Assembly (NCBI GenBank): GCA_003249625.1
Contig: QKII01000275.1
Coordinates: 1 to 15,384 of the forward strand
Origin: Propionivibrio sp.
GTDB taxonomy: Bacteria > Pseudomonadota > Gammaproteobacteria > Burkholderiales > Rhodocyclaceae
Direction: 5' to 3'
Length of the DNA stretch: 15,384 bases
Each line of letters starts with the position of its first letter. Position 1 is the first letter of the stretch. The notes beneath the pieces are model-generated. The model had not been told where the DNA came from and searched no databases. It was given only the letters and a program-made list of their open reading frames with translations. The translations under genes and the position numbers were made by a program. Shown here piece by piece: positions 9,218 through 15,384 of this stretch.

Positions 9218-10360
9218 GTGCAAATTGTCGTCGCACCGGATTCATACAAGGGCAGTGTTTCCGCCATCGGCGTTGCGAACGCCATGGAACGCGGTATTCA
9301 CAAGATTTTCCCGCAAGCGACGGTCAGGAAGATTCCTATCGCCGACGGCGGCGAAGGCACTGTCGAGCCAATGATCAGTGCCACCGGCGGCGAGATTCGT
9401 TACGCGGAGGTCACTGCGCCGCTCGGCGAACGCATCAAGGCACACTGGGGCATACTTGGTGACGGAAAAACTGCGGTCATCGAGATGGCTGCCGCGTCCG
9501 GCCTGCCACTCGTACCGAAGGATAAACTTGACGCACGTAACGCCACCTCGTACGGCACAGGCGAACTGATCCTCGCCGCGCTCGATGCAGGGTTGCGCCG
9601 TATCATCATTGGGATCGGCGGCAGCGCCACCAACGACGGCGGTACCGGCATGGCACGGGCGCTTGGCATCCGCTTCCTCGACGCTGGAGGACAGGAATTG
9701 CCGCCGGGCGGCGCGGCGCTGGCGCAACTGGCGAGCATCGACATGCAGGGACTTGATCCACGTATCGCTGGTGTGGAACTGACGGTCGCCTGTGACGTAG
9801 ACAACCCGCTTTGCGGACCGCGCGGCGCATCTGCGGTATTCGGCCCGCAAAAAGGCGCCACACCGGAAATCGTCGCTGAACTCGACGGCAAACTGGCGCA
9901 TTTCGCCAAGATCGCGAAAGAAACCACCGGCCGCGATGTCGCCGAATTCCCCGGTGCCGGTGCGGCAGGCGGGCTCGGCGCCGGCCTGATGTTCTTTACC
10001 CCCGCAAAGTTGCGCCCGGGCGTCGAGATCGTTCTGGAAGCCGTCGGCTTTTCCGATGTGGTCAAGGACGCACAATTCGTGATCACCGGCGAGGGGCGGA
10101 CTGATTTCCAGACAGCCTACGGCAAGGCACCGGTCGGCGTAGCCAAGGTCGCGAAAACGTTCGGGGTGCCGGTCTTCTGCATTTCCGGCGGTCTCGGACA
10201 AGGCGCCAACGACGTCCTCGCGCAGGGAATCGACGCGATCATGAGTATCTGCGACCGGCCGCTATCGCTCGAAGAATGCATGCGTGACGGGGTCACGCTG
10301 ATTGAGGCCGGCACGGAACGCCTGTGCCGGATACTTAAGGCGGCTCCCACTCTGCGCTAA
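9218..10360 (+). CDS. garK: Glycerate 2-kinase (GarK/GlxK family)
   Basis: A 380-residue kinase of the GarK/GlxK glycerate kinase type 1 family, which phosphorylates D-glycerate with ATP; the E. coli members make 2-phosphoglycerate for entry into lower glycolysis. Motifs are the N-terminal VVAPDSYKGSVSA (residues 4-16), IPIADGGEGTVE (39-50), IEMAAASGLPLV (88-99), GIGGSATNDGGTGMARALG (132-150), ACDVDNPLCGPRGAS around bases 9789-9833, and VITGEGRTDFQT at about 10079-10113. Length matches E. coli GarK (381). The GTG start follows an ideal AAGGAGG. It is divergent from cdaR, and no dicarboxylate-sugar dehydratase, aldolase or tartronate semialdehyde reductase gene is in the window, so the source of glycerate is not shown here. 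The gene name is by family; garK and glxK cannot be told apart from this sequence alone. Confidence 0.93.
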   Translation: MQIVVAPDSYKGSVSAIGVANAMERGIHKIFPQATVRKIPIADGGEGTVEPMISATGGEIRYAEVTAPLGERIKAHWGILGDGKTAVIEMAAASGLPLVPKDKLDARNATSYGTGELILAALDAGLRRIIIGIGGSATNDGGTGMARALGIRFLDAGGQELPPGGAALAQLASIDMQGLDPRIAGVELTVACDVDNPLCGPRGASAVFGPQKGATPEIVAELDGKLAHFAKIAKETTGRDVAEFPGAGAAGGLGAGLMFFTPAKLRPGVEIVLEAVGFSDVVKDAQFVITGEGRTDFQTAYGKAPVGVAKVAKTFGVPVFCISGGLGQGANDVLAQGIDAIMSICDRPLSLEECMRDGVTLIEAGTERLCRILKAAPTLR

Positions 10361-10372
10361 AAAGTAGCGCCC

Positions 10373-10417
10373 AAAAAAGAAACGGCGCGTCGTTTTCCAC
10401 GACGCGCCGCCATTTTT
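10373..10417. terminator. Bidirectional rho-independent terminator between garK and apbC
   Basis: A perfect 11-bp GC-rich stem, CGGCGCGTCGT (10383-10393) with ACGACGCGCCG (10399-10409), has a 5-base loop and is followed on + by TTTTT at 10413-10417. On the other side an A-rich run (10373-10382) gives a U-rich tail on the minus strand. It lies between the convergent stops at 10360 and 10434, so it can end both transcripts. Confidence 0.9.
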
Positions 10418-10433
10418 AGCTTCGACCGAAAAC

Positions 10434-11525
10434 TCAGGTGTTCTGCACCACGATGTTCGGGAACTTGCTGCTCATGTCCTTGGCACGCTCGGCAATCTTG
10501 ACGCCGACGCGACGAGCGATAGCCCGGTAGATTTCCGCCGCGCGGGAATTCGGCGCACCAACGACGGTCGGCTTGCCAGCGTCGGTCAGCTCACGGATTT
10601 CCAGTTCGAGCGGCAAGGCGCCGAGCAATTCCGCGCCGTAGTCCTGCGACATGCGCTCTGCACCGCCATGGCCGAAGATGTGCTCTTCATGCCCGCACTT
10701 CGAGCAGATGTGGATGCTCATGTTCTCGACCAGACCAAGGATCGGGATGCCGACCTTCTCGAACATCTTGAATCCCTTGCGCGCGTCGATCAGCGCGATG
10801 TCCTGCGGCGTGGTGACGATCACCGCGCCGGTCACCGGCACTTTCTGCGCCAGCGTCAGCTGCGTGTCGCCGGTTCCCGGCGGCATGTCCACGACAAGAT
10901 AATCGAGATCCTGCCAGTTGGTCTGGCTGAGCAACTGCTCCAATGCCTGCGTGACCATCGGGCCGCGCCAGACCATCGGCGAATCGATGTCCACCATGAA
11001 GCCGATCGACATTGCCTGCAGGCCGAAAGCCTTCATCGGCGCCATCGTCTTGCCGTCTTCCGATTCCGGCTGTTGCCCGGTCAGCCCGAGCATCTGCGGC
11101 ACCGACGGGCCGTAGATGTCGGCGTCGAGCAGGCCGACCTTCGCGCCCTCGGCGGACAGCGCCAGCGCCAGGTTCACCGCCGTCGTGCTCTTGCCGACGC
11201 CGCCTTTGCCCGAAGCGACGGCGATGATGTTTTTCACGCCCGGCAGCGGCTTGAGATTGCGTTGTACAGCATGCGCAACGATCTTCACGGCAACGTTGGC
11301 CTCAACACCGGTCACGCCGGGCACCGTCTTCACGGCATCGACAACAGCCGACTTGATCAATTCAATCTGCGTCTTCGCCGGATAACCCAGTTCGATGTCG
11401 AACGAGACCTTGCCGTCGTCGACCTTGAGATTCTTGACCGCACGGGTCGAAACATAATCCTTTTGCGTATTCGGATCGACAAAGCTGCTGAGTGCCGCCT
11501 GGACGGCCTCGACGGTAACTGCCAT
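10434..11525 (-). CDS. apbC: Iron-sulfur cluster carrier protein ApbC (Mrp/NBP35 family P-loop ATPase)
   Basis: A 363-residue cytoplasmic ATPase that binds and passes on Fe-S clusters. The N-terminal MIP18/DUF59-type domain (about residues 3-85) is joined to a ParA/MinD-like domain with the deviant Walker A GKGGVGKST (106-114), the DADIYGPSVP switch (134-143), VVDMPPGTGDTQLT (211-224) and the paired cysteines in CSKCG (C274 and C277) that hold a bridging cluster in this family. AAGGAGT lies upstream of the ATG, complementary to 11533-11539. It is transcribed away from metG and shares a terminator with garK. The apbC/metG head-to-head pairing, as I recall, occurs in other proteobacteria. Confidence 0.95.
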   Translation of the reverse strand: MAVTVEAVQAALSSFVDPNTQKDYVSTRAVKNLKVDDGKVSFDIELGYPAKTQIELIKSAVVDAVKTVPGVTGVEANVAVKIVAHAVQRNLKPLPGVKNIIAVASGKGGVGKSTTAVNLALALSAEGAKVGLLDADIYGPSVPQMLGLTGQQPESEDGKTMAPMKAFGLQAMSIGFMVDIDSPMVWRGPMVTQALEQLLSQTNWQDLDYLVVDMPPGTGDTQLTLAQKVPVTGAVIVTTPQDIALIDARKGFKMFEKVGIPILGLVENMSIHICSKCGHEEHIFGHGGAERMSQDYGAELLGALPLELEIRELTDAGKPTVVGAPNSRAAEIYRAIARRVGVKIAERAKDMSSKFPNIVVQNT

Positions 11526-11595
11526 TTTTGTGACTCCTTCTGGGATACCCGAGTAATTTTGTCCAGTTTACCCGAAAACTAGCGGGGCTGCACTT

Positions 11596-11604
11596 TGCTA
11601 AAAT
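11596..11604 (+). promoter_or_regulatory. Candidate extended -10 promoter of metG
   Basis: TGC followed by TAAAAT (11599-11604) makes an extended -10 element 54 bp before the metG ATG, inside the 133-bp apbC/metG divergent spacer. No recognisable -35 hexamer is found at 17 bp. A similar TAAAAT element precedes glyQ. Confidence 0.45.
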
Positions 11605-11658
11605 GCTTGTTTTTCCGCGTTCTCGCCGAAACCCAACAAAATCAAGGACCGCAAGCCC

Positions 11659-13773
11659 ATGTCCCGCAAGATTCTCGTCACCTCCGCCCTGCCCTACGCC
11701 AACGGTGCCATTCACCTCGGCCACCTCGTCGAATACATCCAGACCGACATCTGGGTGCGCTTCCAGAAGATGCAACCGCAGGACAAGGTCGCCGAGTGTT
11801 GGTATTGCTGCGCCGACGACACACACGGCACGCCGATCATGCTGCGCGCGGAAAAAGAAGGCATCACGCCCGAGGCGCTGATCGAGCGCGTGCATGGAGA
11901 ACACTCGCGGGATTTTGCTGGCTTCCACGTCGCCTTCGACAATTTCTACAGCACGCATTCGCCGGAAACAAGGGAATGCTCGAACACCATCTATGGACGC
12001 CTGAAGGACGCTGGCCTGATCGAGAAGCGAACGATCGAGCAATACTACGATCCGCAGAAAAAAATGTTCCTGCCCGACCGCTTCATCAAGGGCGAATGCC
12101 CGAAATGCGGCGCCAAGGACCAATACGGCGACAACTGCGAATCCTGCGGAGCGGCGTACACGCCGAACGAGCTGAAGAACCCGTACTCTGCTGTTTCCGG
12201 CGCGACGCCCGAACTGCGCAACTCCGACCATTATTTCTTCAAGCTTTCCAGCGAGTCCTGCCAGAACTTCCTGCGTCGCTGGACCCGCGAACCGGGCCGT
12301 CTGCAGTCCGAAGCGTCGAACAAGATGCAGGAATGGCTTGGCGCTGAAGGCGAAAACAAGCTGACCGACTGGGATATCTCACGCGACGCGCCGTATTTCG
12401 GCTTCGAGATTCCCGATGCACCGGGCAAATATTTCTACGTCTGGCTTGACGCGCCAATCGGCTACATGGGCTCGTTCAAGAACCTGTGCGGAAAAAAAGG
12501 CATCGACTTCGACGAATACTTCAAGCCGGACAGCCAGACCGAGCTATATCACTTCATCGGCAAGGACATTCTGTACTTCCACGCGCTGTTCTGGCCGGCC
12601 GAATTGCAGCATGCCGGCTACCGCACGCCGAGCGGCCTCTTCGTACACGGCTTCCTGACCGTCGACGGTGCCAAGATGAGCAAGTCGCGCGGCACCTTCA
12701 TCACCGCCGAAAGCTACCTGAAGACCGGGCTGAACCCCGAGTGGCTGCGTTACTACTACGCCGCCAAGCTCAACGCGACGATGGAAGACATCGACCTCAA
12801 CCTCGACGATTTCGTCGCACGCGTCAATTCCGACCTCGTCGGCAAGTACGTCAATATTGCCAGCCGCTGCGCCGGATTCATCGGCAAGAAGTTCGACGGG
12901 AAGCTCGCGGCAACCGATGCCGGATGGCTCAAGCCGCTGCGCGAGGCGTCGGCGTCGATCGCCCAAGCCTACGAGGCACGTGAGTTCAGCCGCGCGCTGC
13001 GAGAAATCATGGCGCTTGCCGATGCCGCCAACGTTTTCGTTAACGACAAGAAGCCGTGGGAACTGGCCAAGCAGGAAGGCAAGGAGGCAGAACTGCACGC
13101 TGCCTGCTCGGAAGCCATCGAAGCGTTCCGCCTGCTTACGCTGTACCTGAAGCCGGTGCTGCCGAAGGTCGCCGAAGCCGTTGAAGCTTTCCTCAACATC
13201 GCGCCGCTCACATGGAACGATGCGGCAACACCGTTGCCAGGCGGCCACGCGATCAACGCCTACAGTCACCTGATGACGCGCGTCGATCCGAAGCTGATCA
13301 CAGCGCTGGTCGAAGCAAACAAAGTCTCGCTTGCTCCGGTGCCGGAGGCCGCGCCGCAGAAACACGCGGAGAAACAGGAGAAGGCTGCCGAAGCCGCCAA
13401 GGCAACGGCAGAAGCCGGCCCGCACATCTCGATCGACGACTTCATGAAGGTCGAGCTGAAGGTCGCTAAGATCGTCGATGCCGGACACGTCGAGGGTGCC
13501 GAGAAGCTGATCCGCCTGTCTCTCGATGTCGGCGAGACCGAAAATGGCCAAATGCGGCCACGCCAGGTCTTCGCCGGCATCAAGTCGGCCTACGATCCGG
13601 CGCAACTGATCGGCCGCCTGACGGTGATGGTGGCCAACCTCGCTCCGCGCAAGATGAAGTTCGGCATGAGCGAAGGAATGATCCTCGCCGCGTCGGACAT
13701 GGACGGAAAGACTCCCGGCATTTTCCTGCTCGCCCCGGACTCCGGTGCCCAGCCGGGAATGCGCGTGAAGTAA
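11659..13773 (+). CDS. metG: Methionine--tRNA ligase (with C-terminal tRNA-binding domain)
   Basis: A 704-residue class I synthetase that charges initiator and elongator tRNA(Met). The HIGH-type signature is HLGH (residues 19-22) in [17 protein letters not shown], and the KMSKS loop is at 339-343. The connective domain carries one four-cysteine zinc knuckle (C147, C150, C160, C163), as in the E. coli-type enzyme. The anticodon-binding helical domain follows (about 385-555). An Ala/Glu/Lys-rich linker (about 560-590) leads to a C-terminal EMAP/Trbp111-like OB-fold domain (about 592-704) that starts [18 protein letters not shown] and drives dimerisation and tRNA binding. The start gives the standard N-terminus. 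It is divergent from apbC. The length is slightly above E. coli MetG (about 677), explained by the linker. Confidence 0.97.
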   Translation: MSRKILVTSALPYANGAIHLGHLVEYIQTDIWVRFQKMQPQDKVAECWYCCADDTHGTPIMLRAEKEGITPEALIERVHGEHSRDFAGFHVAFDNFYSTHSPETRECSNTIYGRLKDAGLIEKRTIEQYYDPQKKMFLPDRFIKGECPKCGAKDQYGDNCESCGAAYTPNELKNPYSAVSGATPELRNSDHYFFKLSSESCQNFLRRWTREPGRLQSEASNKMQEWLGAEGENKLTDWDISRDAPYFGFEIPDAPGKYFYVWLDAPIGYMGSFKNLCGKKGIDFDEYFKPDSQTELYHFIGKDILYFHALFWPAELQHAGYRTPSGLFVHGFLTVDGAKMSKSRGTFITAESYLKTGLNPEWLRYYYAAKLNATMEDIDLNLDDFVARVNSDLVGKYVNIASRCAGFIGKKFDGKLAATDAGWLKPLREASASIAQAYEAREFSRALREIMALADAANVFVNDKKPWELAKQEGKEAELHAACSEAIEAFRLLTLYLKPVLPKVAEAVEAFLNIAPLTWNDAATPLPGGHAINAYSHLMTRVDPKLITALVEANKVSLAPVPEAAPQKHAEKQEKAAEAAKATAEAGPHISIDDFMKVELKVAKIVDAGHVEGAEKLIRLSLDVGETENGQMRPRQVFAGIKSAYDPAQLIGRLTVMVANLAPRKMKFGMSEGMILAASDMDGKTPGIFLLAPDSGAQPGMRVK

Positions 13774-13779
13774 TACGTC

Positions 13780-14031
13780 GTGCAAACGCCACCATCCTTC
13801 CGCCCGCGACTGACACTGCCGATCCTGGCCTTCGCCGTCGTCGATATCGCCGGGATGGTGCTGTTCGCCACGGGCTTCATGTGGTTCGCGCACGGCCAGC
13901 CACTGTTCATCCCCAACTTCCCGACCGGCCCGATCGAGGCCGGTGCGGCCATCGCTGGCGGCTTGCTGCTGATGTTCTGGGCCGCAGCACGGATCCTGCG
14001 CGAGCTGCTCCGCAACGCCGATCGCCGCTAG
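13780..14031 (+). CDS. Small two-helix inner membrane protein, function unknown
   Basis: An 83-residue protein I cannot assign to a named family. After a short proline/arginine-containing N-terminus come two hydrophobic helices, about residues 12-36 and 52-72, joined by a loop (about 37-51, [15 protein letters not shown]) and ending in a basic tail [13 protein letters not shown]. By the positive-inside rule both ends are probably cytoplasmic. The start is GTG at 13780, six bases after the metG stop, with no clear Shine-Dalgarno, so translation may depend on metG readthrough or reinitiation. It ends 14 bp before acylphosphatase. Tight packing between known genes on the same strand, and protein-like composition, argue it is real; no role is suggested by context. 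Confidence 0.72.
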   Translation: MQTPPSFRPRLTLPILAFAVVDIAGMVLFATGFMWFAHGQPLFIPNFPTGPIEAGAAIAGGLLLMFWAAARILRELLRNADRR

Positions 14032-14045
14032 CGCATGGCACCCCC

Positions 14046-14354
14046 ATGACCGACCCGGACCTCGCCCATATCACTCGCAGGATCGTAATCCATGGTCGCG
14101 TTCAGGGCGTCGGTTTCCGCTGGTCTCTGATGGAGAAGGCAGGCGAGCTCGGTCTCGACGGCTGGGTGCGCAACCGCGTCGACGGCAGCGTCGAGGCCCT
14201 GATCAGCGGCACGGGCGAGTCCGTCGATGCACTCACGGCCTGGGCACATCGCGGCCCGCCGCACGCCCGGGTTGACCGGGTCACCTGGCAGAACGAACCG
14301 AACGAGCCTGACCTGTCCCGCACGGGAAGTTTCATACAGAAACCGACGCATTGA
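14046..14354 (+). CDS. acyP: Acylphosphatase
   Basis: A 102-residue small cytoplasmic hydrolase that cleaves acyl phosphates such as 1,3-bisphosphoglycerate or carbamoyl phosphate. The phosphate-binding signature [12 protein letters not shown] (residues 15-26) gives the catalytic Arg at R25, and [13 protein letters not shown] (39-51) gives the catalytic Asn at N43, matching the Arg/Asn pair of the family. The ATG at 14046 gives the usual length; the frame stays open farther upstream through the previous gene, but those residues are unlike the family. It lies 14 bp after the small membrane protein gene, and its TGA overlaps a possible TTG start of the next gene. Its physiological substrate is not known for bacteria in general. 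Confidence 0.95.
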   Translation: MTDPDLAHITRRIVIHGRVQGVGFRWSLMEKAGELGLDGWVRNRVDGSVEALISGTGESVDALTAWAHRGPPHARVDRVTWQNEPNEPDLSRTGSFIQKPTH

Positions 14355-14395
14355 CCCCTGACCACCATGCCGGCCGCCGCAGCCGGATCGCCCCG

Positions 14396-15325
14396 ATGAA
14401 CGCCAACACCGATCGCCTCTCCCCCGTTTTTCGCGGCATGCTGCTGATAATGACAACCGTCATGCTGTTCACCTGTATGGACACCATCGCCAAGTACCTG
14501 TCGCGTTTCTATCCGGTGAGCATGATCCTGTGGTCGCGTTTTTTGATACATGTGATCCTGTTCCTGGCGGTCGTCGTACCAAAGCGTGGTTTGGCGGGCT
14601 TGCGCACCACGCGGCCCAGCCTGCAGCTCTTGCGCGGCCTGCTGCTCTCCGGCGCCAGTTTCTGTTTCGTCACCGCCATCTCATACATGCCGCTCGCCGA
14701 AGCCACGGCGATAGCCTTTCTGGCGCCGGTCCTGCTTACCGTGCTCGCCGCATTTTTCCTCAAGGAAAAGGTTGAGACCGGCCGTTGGGTCGCGATTCTT
14801 TTCGCCTTCTGCGGTGTCTTGTTGATCATCCGCCCGGGAAGCGACGTTTTCACCTGGGCGGCCCTGCTACCGCTACTCAACGCCGCATTCTTCGCAAGCT
14901 ACCAGGTTCTCACACGCCAGCTGTCCGGCGAGGACAGTCAGTACGCCATGCTCTTCTATCCGGGTCTGGTCGGCATGCTTATTTTCTCGCTGATCCTGCT
15001 CCTCCCGACCGGCGACTGGGTCACGCCGCATGATCCGTGGCACCTGCTGCTCCTCGGGGCAGCTGGCCTGCTCGGAGCGTGCAGCCATCTGATCATGATC
15101 CGTGCCTTCACCCTCGCCCCCGCATCGCGCTTGGCGCCGTTCAGCTACACGCAGCTAATCTGGGTGACTGTGGTGGGCTATGTCGTCTTCGGTAATTTCC
15201 CCGACCATGTATCGCTCGCCGGCATCGCCATCCTGCTCATCAGCGGCATCTATTGCGCGAACCACCAGCGATTGTCCGAAAAAGAATCGCGGCGCACCGC
15301 AACCGACCCGATCCCCAGAGATTGA
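14396..15325 (+). CDS. EamA/DMT-superfamily transporter, 10 membrane helices
   Basis: A 309-residue inner-membrane protein of the drug/metabolite transporter superfamily. Two EamA repeats (about residues 14-147 and 151-288) each hold five hydrophobic helices. Typical strings are YMPLAEATAIAFLAPVL at the end of helix 3 and in helix 4, GVLLIIRPG closing repeat 1, and APASRLAPFSYTQLIW in repeat 2. A hydrophilic C-terminal tail of about 20 residues follows the last helix. I use the ATG at 14396; an in-frame TTG at 14351 overlaps the acylphosphatase stop and would add 15 polar residues. Neither has a strong ribosome site. The substrate cannot be predicted from sequence; amino acid or metabolite export, or S-adenosylmethionine-type uptake as in some DMT members, are possible. 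Confidence 0.92.
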   Translation: MNANTDRLSPVFRGMLLIMTTVMLFTCMDTIAKYLSRFYPVSMILWSRFLIHVILFLAVVVPKRGLAGLRTTRPSLQLLRGLLLSGASFCFVTAISYMPLAEATAIAFLAPVLLTVLAAFFLKEKVETGRWVAILFAFCGVLLIIRPGSDVFTWAALLPLLNAAFFASYQVLTRQLSGEDSQYAMLFYPGLVGMLIFSLILLLPTGDWVTPHDPWHLLLLGAAGLLGACSHLIMIRAFTLAPASRLAPFSYTQLIWVTVVGYVVFGNFPDHVSLAGIAILLISGIYCANHQRLSEKESRRTATDPIPRD

Positions 15326-15341
15326 ACCTCCTGCCACGGCA

Positions 15342-15360
15342 TGCTGTCTCGTTGACAGCA
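15342..15360 (+). terminator. Hairpin after the EamA transporter, possible weak terminator
   Basis: TGCTGTC and GACAGCA form a perfect 7-bp stem around a 5-base loop, 16 bp after the transporter stop. The only T-run, TTTT at 15367-15370, starts seven bases after the stem rather than at its foot, so termination would be inefficient; it could equally be a protein-binding palindrome for the next gene. Confidence 0.35.
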
Positions 15361-15384
15361 ATACGCATTTTCATCAGATCAGCA

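Noticed and set aside
11362..12231. 289-codon minus-strand frame spanning apbC, the spacer and metG
   Set aside because: It crosses two conserved genes and their divergent promoter region and shows no family features.
12544..13893. 449-codon open frame on the minus strand opposite metG
   Set aside because: It is antisense to the conserved metG and runs past its end without motifs; it is a by-product of GC-rich codon use.

Overview
The window is about 15.4 kb of GC-rich, densely coding bacterial chromosome. It contains 13 intact or edge-truncated protein genes and one frameshifted gene. I see no mobile element, CRISPR array, rRNA or tRNA. Protein sequences and gene order (lnt ... glyQ-glyS-gmhB-plsC in one run; a two-subunit glycyl-tRNA synthetase; Lnt and GmhB implying an outer membrane with heptose-containing LPS) point to a Gram-negative betaproteobacterium, most likely Rhodocyclales (Dechloromonas/Azonexus/Accumulibacter-like). 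The taxonomic level is my inference and was not tested by a search.

Left part (1-7934, all on +): the C-terminal part of apolipoprotein N-acyltransferase Lnt, a D-hexose-6-phosphate mutarotase-like protein, GlyQ and GlyS, the ADP-heptose pathway phosphatase GmhB, a PlsC-type acyltransferase, a YgjP-like zinc metallopeptidase broken by a frameshift, and GMP reductase GuaC. glyS/gmhB and gmhB/plsC are joined by 4-base ATGA stop/start overlaps, and the metallopeptidase gene begins inside the end of plsC. This is an envelope-plus-translation operon.

Middle part (7935-10433): a CdaR-family sugar-diacid regulator on the minus strand, ending 6 bp from guaC. It is divergent from a glycerate 2-kinase gene (garK) across a 128-bp AT-rich spacer holding an 8+8 bp imperfect palindrome, a good candidate for the CdaR operator. 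This looks like a small self-contained glycerate-utilisation module. garK and the convergent apbC share a bidirectional hairpin terminator.

Right part (10434-15384): apbC/mrp (Fe-S cluster carrier ATPase, minus strand), divergent from metG (methionyl-tRNA synthetase with C-terminal tRNA-binding domain). These are followed on + by a small two-helix membrane protein of unknown function, acylphosphatase, and a 10-helix EamA/DMT transporter, with a weak hairpin at the window end.

Most of this is housekeeping, and I did not find a convincing new multi-gene system. The points most worth checking are the frameshifted metallopeptidase, the cdaR/garK palindrome, the eight-G tract inside cdaR, the similar promoter-like elements in front of glyQ and metG, and the uncharacterised small membrane protein after metG.
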